Of a stretch of 57,591 nt of DNA, positions 44,337 through 55,417 are shown in pieces (within the stretch, counting starts at the first letter, position 1; the number at the start of each line of letters is the position of its first letter). Under the pieces are notes generated by a model. The model saw only the letters and a program-made list of their open reading frames with translations. It ran no database searches and had not been told where the DNA came from. The position numbers and the translations under genes are program-made. Source of the stretch: Candidatus Cloacimonadota bacterium (lineage in GTDB: Bacteria > Cloacimonadota > Cloacimonadia > Cloacimonadales > TCS61); contig JABIME010000019.1 of assembly GCA_018654125.1 (NCBI GenBank), positions 1-57,591 on the forward strand, given 5' to 3'.

Positions 44337-44991
44337 ATTTAATTTTTATTCCTTTTTTGTTCCAATCAGGGTTCACTGATAATTTGCCTAAGTATTGCCC
44401 TGATCGCTTGAGTTTTCTAGCTTCTACTGCCGAATCGATTATACTAATTATTCTATTTAGGATTGCTGCTGCAAAAGCAAAATTTGTGTAAATTTCATAA
44501 TCCTGTTTTTTTAACCGCAAACTTCGGTAGCTTATCCACTCATCATTATTATCCCAATGCCAAGATTCTTCCTCAGAAATTAAGTTCGCTTCCAAATAGG
44601 CTTCATAACCCTCAGGGTCAGTATTATAAATTAAAAAATAGTTCCGTGCATCACGAATAATATTATCGTTATATTCCTCACTACTCATATAATTTTGAAT
44701 AAGTTGATAATATTCATCTTCCATATTTGTAGGAACATCAACCATTGAAAAAGCATATTGCTTGTAGGAATTTGTCGCCCAATCCAGTTCAGATTGCATG
44801 CGAATGTATGAGAATATGATTGCAGTTTCTGCAGCCAGAAATATTGCACCTTTGCTATATTTTTGAGTATACATCTCTCCAAGTCCGGGAACTAAAGCAG
44901 AGTAGAACATTGCTTTTTTTACAGAGACATCCTTACCAATAAGAGTTAGTGAAAGCGAGATGATAATAAGGATGAATAACGTTTTTTTCAT
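44320..44991 (-). CDS. DUF5683-like envelope protein, tandem paralogue 2
   Basis: A 223-residue paralogue with signal peptide (to about residue 20), the motif FYSALVPGLGEMYTQKYSKG then a hydrophobic helix (AIFLAAETAIIFSYI). SWHWDNNDEWISYRSLRLKK is shared with its neighbours, as is NRIISIIDSAVEARK. The C-terminus KIKYEYRF ends in Phe. The start is 2 bp after the stop of paralogue 1, and the stop lies within paralogue 3. Two hydrophobic stretches flank a polar middle of about 60 residues rich in Tyr, Asp and Glu. Function unknown. Confidence 0.72.
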   Translation of the reverse strand: MKKTLFILIIISLSLTLIGKDVSVKKAMFYSALVPGLGEMYTQKYSKGAIFLAAETAIIFSYIRMQSELDWATNSYKQYAFSMVDVPTNMEDEYYQLIQNYMSSEEYNDNIIRDARNYFLIYNTDPEGYEAYLEANLISEEESWHWDNNDEWISYRSLRLKKQDYEIYTNFAFAAAILNRIISIIDSAVEARKLKRSGQYLGKLSVNPDWNKKGIKIKYEYRF

Positions 44992-44993
44992 AC

Positions 44994-45848
44994 TTAGAAC
45001 CTTTTGGATATCATAAGGGCAGGAGAAAAACTATTATTCACAAAAATTGGTGCAAATTTGATTTCAATTTTAGATGTATTAGAGAGATATTCTCGATTGT
45101 GGATGCGAGTAAGACGTACAGCATCGATTGCAGCAAGAATATGGTTTGCTACAATTCCAAAACTATAAAGTTCTGCTTTATCATATATTGTTTCTGTATC
45201 TTTCCGCATCTGAATATATTCTGATCGGAAACCGCTGTATATTGTATATGGGTCATTGTAATTTGAATCGTAATATTCACTTTCGGAATTTGTTACAGCA
45301 TTACCGATCCATAAATTTTTTCCTTCTGTTGTCTCTTCCCAAAGCCATTCAGGTGAAACTGTATTCCCAGCTGTGTTAGTTGCATATATATCAAACCAGT
45401 CATTCCAACCAAACACATACTTATTATATTTACCTATATCCTCATAAAAGTGCTGTGTATCCTCATCATCCAACCGGAAGTGATCATCATAAAAACTTGA
45501 GTTATTCATTGGATCATTGATGAGGTCAGCTTCTGCATAATGCTGATGATCTCTATTGTAATGTGCATCTGCATAAGCTTCATAATCGGCTTCTGCATCT
45601 AATCCATCACTATAATTAATAAAATATCCGGCTATCAAACCAATCTCGATAAGTGGGAAAATATAAGTTGTAATGCTTCTTTTATTAGCATAGAATTGAC
45701 CCGCACCAGGAAAGAGTGAAGATAGCATCATTGCTTTAGCCAGCGATTTTTTCTCATAATTAACTTGGATAATATCGTTATCTAGTTCTTGCGCAAAGGC
45801 AACAGAACAAATTACTAATGCTAGCGTAATCATTAAAATCTTTTTCAT
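44994..45848 (-). CDS. DUF5683-like envelope protein, tandem paralogue 1
   Basis: The 284-residue first member of the trio has a clear signal peptide (MKKILMITLALVICSVAFA). The motif MLSSLFPGAGQFYANKRSIT is followed by a hydrophobic helix. A longer polar middle is rich in Asp, Tyr and His. FGWNDWFDIYATN and IVANHILAAIDAVRLTRIHN correspond to blocks of the other two copies. The end SPALMISKRF has a terminal Phe. It begins 10 bp after the M6 protease stop. The middle insertion and the different sizes suggest that the three proteins are not interchangeable. Function unknown. Confidence 0.72.
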   Translation of the reverse strand: MKKILMITLALVICSVAFAQELDNDIIQVNYEKKSLAKAMMLSSLFPGAGQFYANKRSITTYIFPLIEIGLIAGYFINYSDGLDAEADYEAYADAHYNRDHQHYAEADLINDPMNNSSFYDDHFRLDDEDTQHFYEDIGKYNKYVFGWNDWFDIYATNTAGNTVSPEWLWEETTEGKNLWIGNAVTNSESEYYDSNYNDPYTIYSGFRSEYIQMRKDTETIYDKAELYSFGIVANHILAAIDAVRLTRIHNREYLSNTSKIEIKFAPIFVNNSFSPALMISKRF

Positions 45849-45858
45849 TATTTACTCC

Positions 45859-48800
45859 TTAATTAATTATTGCAAATGAGACTTTCTTAACTTCATTTTT
45901 TGAAGATACAATACCAAAATAGACACCTGAAGAGATCTTTGAAGTATCTATCCTGATATCCTGAGAATTATTTGCAGCTTTCTCTATTATCTCTTTCCAA
46001 ATAATATTACCTGCGATATCAAACACTTTTATATCGATATCCGCTTTAGCATTATTTACTTTAATCCTAATCTCGCCTGTTCTTGTAGGATTTGGGAAAC
46101 AGAATGCGTTAAGTACATCATCTTGATTTGTCTGATACTGTATTGAACCTGAGTATATATTGTATCCATCGTTTCTGTATCCATTCCAAATTATTGGGTC
46201 TTCCTCGATGTTATCTAAATATGAAGAATAGAGATTGGAAGAGGCATCAGAATAGATGAAATGTAATTTTTGAATATTTTCATCCCAATAAAATTGATCC
46301 AGATTATTCACTCTTTCCCAGAAGAAAGAATGTTGAATACTAACCTCAGCATCACAATTAATTGCAATAAATCCAGTTTCATTTTCTTCAAGCAGAATTA
46401 TATTTTCATCATTAAAGGTTATAATTCTAGGAAATGATGCTGGCTTGATGATTTTATCATCTAAATATGCAGGGAAACCCAGCGCCAAAGTTCCATCAGT
46501 TGTGATTGCAAACACTCTATCACCAGCTCCAAAAGTTAGATATACTTGCCCGTCATCCAGTATGTTCCCAATAGCTAGCTGAGAAGGAATTTGTGATGTG
46601 TAAGGAGACAATTTGAAGATCTCTTCAATTTCGTTACCTCTAATCCTAAAAACATCTCCTACAGCATTTTGTAGAAATAAAGAGCTATAATTTGCATTTG
46701 TATCTTCATACCATATTGGAACGTAATTCTGGTCATAATTCTCTATATCAAATTGAAAACCTAGTACTCCGGTTAACTCAGGATCAGGCATAAAAGCTAG
46801 AGAATTGTTACTTGCAATAATTAGCATCTCACCATTAAAAATACACTTTGCATTTTTAAAGTCGTATTCATTTTCTCCAATAAAAAGTGATTCTTCTGTT
46901 GGAACAACAAGAACGGGCGTAAGCCAATTTTGAATATAAAGTGGAGCATCTGAAATTGGGGAAGTGTAGTTTATGACCTCATTAAAATAAGTTGAGAATA
47001 TTGTGAGTTCAGAGTTATCAACAATATAATATTCATCTTCTCCATCATCATTTTCATCAAAATGTATTATAGGTTGAGTTGGTGTTGAATCATAACTTAT
47101 ATTTACATCAAGCGTATCTTGCCAACTATTATTAACATAAGAAACAAGATCTATTCCGTCTTCATTTATTACAGGAAAAGTAGGTAGATTATCTGAATTA
47201 CCAACAAAACCAATTGCTCTAATCGAATCATATACTGCTATCTTCTGTGTGAAATCAAAAAGATCAGAACCGAATTTGAATGACATAACTCTCTCCATTC
47301 CATATTCAATAGAACAACTGCTTATGTCGTAAATTGAAAATAGGAATGGGTCTCCATCATTTGTTACAAGTGCAGGTTTAGTTGAAGAGCTAAAACGGTC
47401 ATTGAATATTGTTCCTATAAATTCCAATTCACCATTATTGTTTAATATGTAATCATCATCCCAACCGGTAAACCATCCCTCTTCGTCGAATGATGGGTAA
47501 TATTTATAGAAAGGCTCGAAAGATGTACCTCGCCAGAACATTGAACTTGTGTTTCCAATATCATCTAATCCATCAGCTTCAATAATTTTTACAGCTCGTG
47601 ATGAATGACGAATATTTACTGTATTATTTTCATAATTGTTATTTTCATAAAGAATTTTTTCATCAATATGCCAGATGAGAAGTCCACCACCATAACTATT
47701 ATAATTATCAGATATCCAACCCGGAAGAAGATAATCGTACTCATAGGTTGGTTCGAAACTTGGATTTGGATAAGGATAAGTAGGATAGAGAACCACTCTG
47801 TCATCTGCTGATGTCCATGGGTATGCTCCACCATCTCCATCGGGATCTACTTGCCTGTTTTCTATAAGAAGATACTCAGTGTCTGTAAGTTGGATCTTAA
47901 TGAAGTAAGCTGAACTATCAGTAATAGCTTCTGCATCAAACATTTTCTCTGCAGGCAAAATAGTTATGTCACTATCGAAAGTAAATTCTTCAATATCTTT
48001 CAATATTCCACGTGCACGATATGAATCTTCAAAAGCAATAATTCGTGACCAAGCACCAGGCAGAGAAGGAAAAATTCCTTCAATTTCATAATAGATATCA
48101 GCTAGTCCATTCCCAGTTTCATCTACACCCAAATTAATGGCGGTAGATCCACCACTATCCATAATATCGTAATATCCAACTTGAGGAGTATTATTCATTG
48201 TATTATAAAGATCTACAAACCCAAGGGAATGACCAAATTCATGAACCATTACAGAGTTGATTACACCCCAATTTGTAACCACCGGGACACTACCGGTTTC
48301 TATAGTTTCTGAATCCTGTATTATCGTCTCAGGAATATTACAAGCATGATTTATTATTACTGAACCATCATCTACAATTGCTTCTTTGCCATCTCCTACG
48401 ACAATATAAAATGAAGGTAGGTCGGAAGATGAATTACCAAGAACATCATGCTGCCAATCAGATCCGGCATGAATAAACATGAAATGTTCGTATTGTGAAA
48501 AATCTATATCTTCATCAGTATCTGCTTCAGTGAAGCAATCTAAGAAGTATTGTTCAAATCGCTCAATTTGTAATTCAGAACTAGCTCCAATTGGATTGTA
48601 ATAAGACATTTTATGTGGAAGTGTGTAACCTGTAAAATCTTCTCCTGCTACAGCTTGAGGAAAAATATCTACTTCGGCTTGATAATCCCCTAAACTTACA
48701 GCTTTGAAATAGTATTTCAATGCTTCCAATTGCAATGCAAAATAAGTTTGATCATGTGGGGGTCTGCCAATTGGGAATGTATATCCTGTAGCATCCTGCA

Positions 48801-49056
48801 GGAACTTCCCATTACCTGTTGTTGTAGAAAGAGTGTCTGCTTGAAAGTCTATTAATAGCACTAGTAACTTGTTGAAATTACGGTTATTAATATTATCGAG
48901 CTCTCGTGGTTTTGATAAAGATGTTTGTACAGGATGAACTTTTAGCTCTTTAGCTGTTGGTGATATATCCTTGCGGATTATGAATTTATTTGCATAAGAT
49001 AGTTCCGGTATACTTAATACCAGAACTATCAATGCAGATAGTAATATCTTCTTCAT
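45859..49056 (-). CDS. Secreted M6-family metalloprotease with T9SS-type sorting domain
   Basis: A 1065-residue protease related to immune inhibitor A. After the signal peptide (to about residue 22) comes a pro-region with LLVLLIDFQADT. The zinc motif HEFGH is at about residue 272 (NSVMVHEFGHSLGFVDLYN) with the catalytic Glu between the His residues; GYYDIMDSGG just after it resembles a Met-turn. Residues about 600-950 look like a beta-rich propeller. The sorting domain starts NAFCFPNPTRTGEIRIKV, contains KVFDIAGNIIW and ends SSGVYFGIVS and FAIIN, a variant of the YPNPFNP type. The product is expected outside the cell, cleaving proteins. It lies between a PorV-like gene (16 bp upstream) and the DUF5683-like trio. 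Confidence 0.88.
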   Translation of the reverse strand: MKKILLSALIVLVLSIPELSYANKFIIRKDISPTAKELKVHPVQTSLSKPRELDNINNRNFNKLLVLLIDFQADTLSTTTGNGKFLQDATGYTFPIGRPPHDQTYFALQLEALKYYFKAVSLGDYQAEVDIFPQAVAGEDFTGYTLPHKMSYYNPIGASSELQIERFEQYFLDCFTEADTDEDIDFSQYEHFMFIHAGSDWQHDVLGNSSSDLPSFYIVVGDGKEAIVDDGSVIINHACNIPETIIQDSETIETGSVPVVTNWGVINSVMVHEFGHSLGFVDLYNTMNNTPQVGYYDIMDSGGSTAINLGVDETGNGLADIYYEIEGIFPSLPGAWSRIIAFEDSYRARGILKDIEEFTFDSDITILPAEKMFDAEAITDSSAYFIKIQLTDTEYLLIENRQVDPDGDGGAYPWTSADDRVVLYPTYPYPNPSFEPTYEYDYLLPGWISDNYNSYGGGLLIWHIDEKILYENNNYENNTVNIRHSSRAVKIIEADGLDDIGNTSSMFWRGTSFEPFYKYYPSFDEEGWFTGWDDDYILNNNGELEFIGTIFNDRFSSSTKPALVTNDGDPFLFSIYDISSCSIEYGMERVMSFKFGSDLFDFTQKIAVYDSIRAIGFVGNSDNLPTFPVINEDGIDLVSYVNNSWQDTLDVNISYDSTPTQPIIHFDENDDGEDEYYIVDNSELTIFSTYFNEVINYTSPISDAPLYIQNWLTPVLVVPTEESLFIGENEYDFKNAKCIFNGEMLIIASNNSLAFMPDPELTGVLGFQFDIENYDQNYVPIWYEDTNANYSSLFLQNAVGDVFRIRGNEIEEIFKLSPYTSQIPSQLAIGNILDDGQVYLTFGAGDRVFAITTDGTLALGFPAYLDDKIIKPASFPRIITFNDENIILLEENETGFIAINCDAEVSIQHSFFWERVNNLDQFYWDENIQKLHFIYSDASSNLYSSYLDNIEEDPIIWNGYRNDGYNIYSGSIQYQTNQDDVLNAFCFPNPTRTGEIRIKVNNAKADIDIKVFDIAGNIIWKEIIEKAANNSQDIRIDTSKISSGVYFGIVSSKNEVKKVSFAIIN

Positions 49057-49072
49057 ACTTCTAAATAAAGGA

Positions 49073-50266
49073 TTAGAATTCTAGTTTTAGTGAAAGTGTC
49101 TGATTATAATCTTGAAGTTCCCCACCAGGCTGGAAGGCATAATCGATATTAACTAGATATGTTTTGCTAAATGTATAGTGGAATCCTGCTCCAAAAGAGA
49201 ATCCCTTAATGTCTCCGGCTCTATCTAGTAAATAACCAGATCTTAGTGAAAGAAGATTGAGGTAGGTGTACTCTGCACCTGCACCCCAAATTATTTCTTT
49301 TATCTCGATTGAGTTGTTGAAGTCTGTGATACTATCAAAATCTTCATCATTAAAATCATCTGTCCATGCTGTAAAGATTCTTTGGTATAAAGGATCTCTA
49401 TTAGCCAACATTTTGTTAAGATCGGCATTTATGCTGAATTTGTTATATTTTGCTTCCAATACTCTATAAGAAAATCCCATACGGAAATTCATAGGAAGTG
49501 GATCAGATTGAGATTCGTTAATGTAGGTAATGTTGGGTCCGATATTTTGGAAGTTAAGACCAAAATCAAGTTTATCTACTAAAATGCTGTAACTAGATAA
49601 TTCAGCTTTTCTGAATCCACCTAAAGAGGCTATCCCGTTGTAAAGGCTTAACGCACCGTTGTAAGGAGAAACGAGGATCTGACCGAAGTCTACACCTTTG
49701 TGCTTTAAACCAAGATCAAAAGCATAACTCATGCCAAGACCCTTAATTCCACTTTCTGTTTGATTATTGTCTAGTGGTGGCGCAAGGTCACTTAAGATGA
49801 ATTTAAATGCAAGCCCAACACCTGTTCGCTGGCTTACTTGGTAACCGTATGTAGCAGCTATAGATAGGTCATAACTTTCAAAAGTGCTAAGTACCTCTCC
49901 ACTTTCAGGATCTGTTTGATCTTGTTTACCATAAGTCATATAAGTAGCATTTAATCCAACATTTCCTAAGTCTTCGATATAGGTGTTTCCGGTAAGGTGG
50001 AAATAGTACATATCGCTAAATATTGCACCAAACCAATTCGAGAACATGCTTCCGAATTGTTTTTTTCTATTGAATGCCATTGCTCCTGTGTTCCAGTATC
50101 CTGCAAATGCATCATCAGTTTGAGCTACATATGCTTGGCCCATAGCACCTGTTCGTGCACTTGGTTCTATTAGTAAAAATATTACAGCTGCTTCAGAAAC
50201 CGCATTAACTGCGATAGGTAATAGCATTATTGAAATAATTGCTAGGATGATTACTTTACTTTTCAT
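49073..50266 (-). CDS. PorV/PorQ family outer-membrane protein
   Basis: The 397-residue protein has a signal peptide (to about residue 22) and then the family start AAVIFLLIEPSARTGAMGQ followed by the AYVAQTDDAFAGYWNTGAMA block. FSNWFGAIFSDMYYFHLTG and a series of barrel strands follow, ending in QTLSLKLEF. Of the three PorV-like proteins here it is the longest and closest in layout to PorV (LptO), which carries T9SS cargo to the surface. It is the first gene of the long minus-strand cluster, directly before an M6 protease with a sorting signal, so cargo and shuttle are encoded together. GGAGG lies a few bases before the start. Confidence 0.87.
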   Translation of the reverse strand: MKSKVIILAIISIMLLPIAVNAVSEAAVIFLLIEPSARTGAMGQAYVAQTDDAFAGYWNTGAMAFNRKKQFGSMFSNWFGAIFSDMYYFHLTGNTYIEDLGNVGLNATYMTYGKQDQTDPESGEVLSTFESYDLSIAATYGYQVSQRTGVGLAFKFILSDLAPPLDNNQTESGIKGLGMSYAFDLGLKHKGVDFGQILVSPYNGALSLYNGIASLGGFRKAELSSYSILVDKLDFGLNFQNIGPNITYINESQSDPLPMNFRMGFSYRVLEAKYNKFSINADLNKMLANRDPLYQRIFTAWTDDFNDEDFDSITDFNNSIEIKEIIWGAGAEYTYLNLLSLRSGYLLDRAGDIKGFSFGAGFHYTFSKTYLVNIDYAFQPGGELQDYNQTLSLKLEF

Positions 50267-50349
50267 TGATTCCTCCAGTATATTATTTAGGTAAAAATTA
50301 AAACAGAAGATGCGACTTCATCTATATAAAAGAACCTCCAAAAAAAATA

Positions 50350-50436
50350 TGGTGCCGAAGGCCGGAATCGAACCGGCACGAGCTATTGCTCGGAGGATTT
50401 TGAATCCACTGCGTATACCAATTTCACCACTTCGGC
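50350..50436 (-). tRNA. tRNA-Leu (anticodon CAA)
   Basis: The minus strand reads GCCGAAG ... CTTCGGC-A-CCA: a 7-bp acceptor stem and encoded CCA. The T arm is GCCGG-TTCGATT-CCGGC, and the long variable arm CGAGC-AATA-GCTCG is as expected for leucine. The anticodon loop TTCAAAA gives CAA, reading codon UUG. The anticodon stem GTGGA/TCCTC has a U-U mismatch at 28-42. The gene has 87 bases. Confidence 0.95.
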
Positions 50437-50514
50437 AACGCAAAGTATAAAAAAAACGAAGGATTCTAGTGTCAAGCCTTTTTTGAGTAGTTTTTAAGCC
50501 ATTTTTAAATACAA

Positions 50515-50540
50515 AAAAGGGGAGATGATTCTCCCCTTTT
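50515..50540 (-). terminator. groEL terminator
   Basis: AAAAGGGGAGA and TCTCCCCTTTT form a perfect 11-bp stem with a TGAT loop, 24 bp past the groEL stop. On the minus strand a run of Ts follows (As at 50513-50518). Confidence 0.88.
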
Positions 50541-50564
50541 GCTATTTTATATTCTTGTTCGTTT

Positions 50565-52270
<1,706 letters not shown>

Positions 52271-52382
52271 GGATAAGATAACCAATTTTCTGTCAAATAA
52301 AAATATTAATTTAAGAAAAATTAGTTGCATGTTATTTTGGATGTAGAAAAACTAAACTCAAAAGATAGTTTCCGGAGGATAA

Positions 52383-55262
52383 ATGAAAAAAATTGTAATT
52401 ATTTTCATATTATTATTATTAATAGTTTCTATATATGCCTGTCCAAGATGTGATCGCTTAAGTGCAGCTGTTGTAGAAGCTCCTTATGAAGAAGTGAGAG
52501 CAGATTCTGCTCATGGATTTGATGTCTTAAGTTACGATATCACAATGAACATTGATGAAACAAATAGTTTTGTTTCCGGTGCAGTAATTACAGTTGTAGA
52601 AGCTGAAGAGACCATTACAGAGATCATTTATGAACTTGAAGCAATGACAGTTATTGATGTTCAATTAAATGGAAGCACAGCAAATTATACGTATGATGGT
52701 AGCCTTATAACAATTCAGCTTGGAACCGTAAATATGGGAGAGCAATTTACAACAGAAGTTGTCTATTCCGGTAATCCAATTTGGAATGGTTTGGGAATGT
52801 ATTTCAGTAACAGTCACGTTTTTACTATTTCAGATCCTAATGCTTCACGTTATTGGTGGCCTTGTTACGATCATCCTTGGGATAAAGCGATCACCGATCT
52901 GCACATAACGGTTCGTGATGATTGGATGGCGGCTTGTAATGGAATAAGAACTTCGATAATGGACAATTATGATGGAACAATGACTCACAACTGGGAAGGT
53001 TCAAATCCTATGGCAACATATCTTGTTTCGATAGTTGCTCAAAATTATGTGGAATTATATGATTCGTATAGCGGAATTCCAATTCAGAATTTTGTATCAC
53101 CAAGCGTGGTACCAAATGCGACTGAAGACTTTTCCAACTTACCTTTTATGATGGAAGTTTATACAGGTCTTTTTGGAGATTATCCATTTGAAAAATATGG
53201 GAATGCTGTTACCAATTTTGCAACCTATAGTGCTATGGAACACCAAACAATGACAACACTGGGAAGTCAGAACATAAATGGTAATCATGGTGGGGAAATG
53301 GTAATAGCACATGAACTTTCTCATCAGTGGTACGGTGATTGCCTCACCTGCTTAACTTGGAAAGACATCTGGCTTTCAGAAGGTTTTGCAACCTATTCAG
53401 AAGCTTTGTATATGGAAGCTTGGCAGGGATTTGAAGCAATGGTAGATTATGTTTATACCTCTATTCAGCAATACTATCTTAGTTGGGGTGGAAGCTCTCC
53501 ACAAACAGTTTATGATCCAGCACCAAATGCCTATTTTACACCTGCAACTTACGAGAAGCCAGCATCTGTTCTGCATATGTTACGCTTAAAGACCGGAGAT
53601 GATGTTTTCTTCCAAATAATGCAGGAATATTATTTAGTATATCATAATGGGAATGTGATCACAGATGATTTTCAGGACGTTTGCGAAAGTGTGAGCGGGA
53701 TGGATTTAGACCAGTTCTTTTTACAATGGATCTATCAGCCGGGATTGCCTTCCATACAATATACTTATTTCTTTAATCCGTATATGGCGATTCCGCGAAT
53801 CATGACTTACGTTCAAACCAGTTCTAACACCGATACGGAATTTTATATAGATGTTCCATTTCATATTTATTCGGGCACAGAGGTTGATTCTGTGCTTGTT
53901 CAGGGAACACCAAATACTCCGTTACAAACCATTTCTATAACCGATATCCCTGTTTATGATGATGTGGAATGTGATCCGAATAATTGGGTTTTGCAAACGG
54001 GAATTACATTTATTCAGGCAGAGATAAATAATGCCTATTCTGCTGATGAAAGTGTAATAATTTATTGGAATGAATTCTGGTCGGAGGTTGGAATTGATGG
54101 GTATAATTTGTATCGTGCAGAATCGGTGGAAGATCCCTTCTTGATCATTAATAGCGAGATAATTACAGGAAATTCCTACACAGATAATAATGTAGTAAAC
54201 GGAACCACATATTACTACAAACTTAAGGCAATAAAAGATGAATTTTACGAAACTCCTTTCTCAGAAGCTTATGAAGCAACACCTCTGGATTTTCCGCTTG
54301 ATCAGGGAATTTTGGTAATTGATGAAACAAATGATGGAAATGGCATGCAGGGGAATCCTGATGATGCATCAGTAGACGATTTTTATGAGGATATAATTAA
54401 TTGCAATATTACAACTTATGATTATGCAGATGAGGGAGAATTAGATTTGGAATATATAGTTAATTTCTCAACAATAATTCTGCATGATGATGATATTATC
54501 AGCCATAGTATCGATGAAAATCTTGATGTGCTTGGTTGCTATTTGGCAGGTGGTGGAAACTTAATAATTTCTGGATGGAAAACTGCACTTGAGATTCCTG
54601 ATTCATTCAGATCGGATTTCTTAGATTGCGGTAGTATTGAACAGGTTTTTGATTGGGAATTCACAGGTGCAACTTCCGATGAATATGAAGATTTAGTTGT
54701 AGATCCAGATAAAGTTCATGTTGCTTTTAGCGGAATGCTTCCTTACATTGGAATTTTTCCAGAATCTACAAATGGAATATATCAATATGATGGTATTGCC
54801 GGAAACCAATATATTGGTGAGAACTGCGCACTTAAATCACAACCAAATGGTCATTTTGTTCTACTTGGGTTTCCGCTTTATTTTACAATCAATAGTGGTG
54901 CTGAGTTGTTTATGACTCAATTATTGGATGAAATTGGTGAAGTTGGGATTGATGATTGTGAATTAGAAACTATGAATTTGGAATTAAAGAATTACCCAAA
55001 TCCATTTAACCCATCAACAACGATTTCCTTCAATTTAAACGCAGAGATCACAGATGATACAGAATTGATGATCTATAATTTGAAAGGACAGAAAATTAAA
55101 ACATTTGATATTATTCTAGGCGGAGTCGGAAGATCATCGAATCAGCAAGTAACTTGGAATGGAACTGATCAAAATAATAATCCAGTTGCCAGTGGGATCT
55201 ATTTCTATAAATTGAAATCTGGAGATTTTGAGATAAGCAGAAAAATGTTGTTGTTGAAGTAA
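52383..55262 (+). CDS. Secreted M1-family metallopeptidase with Fn3, Rossmann-like and T9SS sorting domains
   Basis: The 959-residue secreted aminopeptidase-like protein has a signal peptide to about residue 19. An M1 N-terminal beta domain (about 45-230) leads to the catalytic domain with SAMEHQTMTTLG (the GAMEN-type substrate motif, here with His last) and the zinc site His310-Glu311...His314 with Glu333 in VIAHELSHQWYG and WLSEGFATY. Residues about 545-630 are Fn3-like (VIIYWNEFWSEVGIDGYNLY). About 639-855 is an alpha/beta module also found in the lipoprotein at 34678. The sorting domain begins LKNYPNPFNPSTTISFNL and ends KMLLLK. It probably trims peptides outside the cell. GGAGG lies upstream of the ATG, in the divergent region shared with groEL. 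Confidence 0.9.
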   Translation: MKKIVIIFILLLLIVSIYACPRCDRLSAAVVEAPYEEVRADSAHGFDVLSYDITMNIDETNSFVSGAVITVVEAEETITEIIYELEAMTVIDVQLNGSTANYTYDGSLITIQLGTVNMGEQFTTEVVYSGNPIWNGLGMYFSNSHVFTISDPNASRYWWPCYDHPWDKAITDLHITVRDDWMAACNGIRTSIMDNYDGTMTHNWEGSNPMATYLVSIVAQNYVELYDSYSGIPIQNFVSPSVVPNATEDFSNLPFMMEVYTGLFGDYPFEKYGNAVTNFATYSAMEHQTMTTLGSQNINGNHGGEMVIAHELSHQWYGDCLTCLTWKDIWLSEGFATYSEALYMEAWQGFEAMVDYVYTSIQQYYLSWGGSSPQTVYDPAPNAYFTPATYEKPASVLHMLRLKTGDDVFFQIMQEYYLVYHNGNVITDDFQDVCESVSGMDLDQFFLQWIYQPGLPSIQYTYFFNPYMAIPRIMTYVQTSSNTDTEFYIDVPFHIYSGTEVDSVLVQGTPNTPLQTISITDIPVYDDVECDPNNWVLQTGITFIQAEINNAYSADESVIIYWNEFWSEVGIDGYNLYRAESVEDPFLIINSEIITGNSYTDNNVVNGTTYYYKLKAIKDEFYETPFSEAYEATPLDFPLDQGILVIDETNDGNGMQGNPDDASVDDFYEDIINCNITTYDYADEGELDLEYIVNFSTIILHDDDIISHSIDENLDVLGCYLAGGGNLIISGWKTALEIPDSFRSDFLDCGSIEQVFDWEFTGATSDEYEDLVVDPDKVHVAFSGMLPYIGIFPESTNGIYQYDGIAGNQYIGENCALKSQPNGHFVLLGFPLYFTINSGAELFMTQLLDEIGEVGIDDCELETMNLELKNYPNPFNPSTTISFNLNAEITDDTELMIYNLKGQKIKTFDIILGGVGRSSNQQVTWNGTDQNNNPVASGIYFYKLKSGDFEISRKMLLLK

Positions 55263-55267
55263 CGTAT

Positions 55268-55286
55268 ATCGATGTTGTACATCGAT
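55268..55286. repeat. Short inverted repeat after the M1 peptidase gene
   Basis: ATCGATGT and ACATCGAT form 8-bp perfect arms with a TGT loop, a few bases past the M1 stop codon. No T run follows, so termination is doubtful. The rest of the 155-bp gap to the next gene holds nothing else that I recognise. Confidence 0.4.
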
Positions 55287-55417
55287 GATAGACACAACGT
55301 GCAACGTTACGGTACAATGTCATAATTATAATAAAATAAATGCCTTACAAATTAATTTCAGGAATAAATATTGCATGTAAAATTTGTTAGATTAATAAAA
55401 ATATTGGAGGACATATT

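Noticed and set aside
52860..53260. SAMEH instead of GAMEN in the M1 peptidase as a sign of an inactive enzyme
   Set aside because: Related secreted M1 proteins of this bacterial group often have MEHQ here, from memory, and the zinc site is complete.
55261..55320. Terminator after the M1 peptidase gene
   Set aside because: The ATCGATGT/ACATCGAT hairpin is not followed by a T run, so it is listed only as an inverted repeat.
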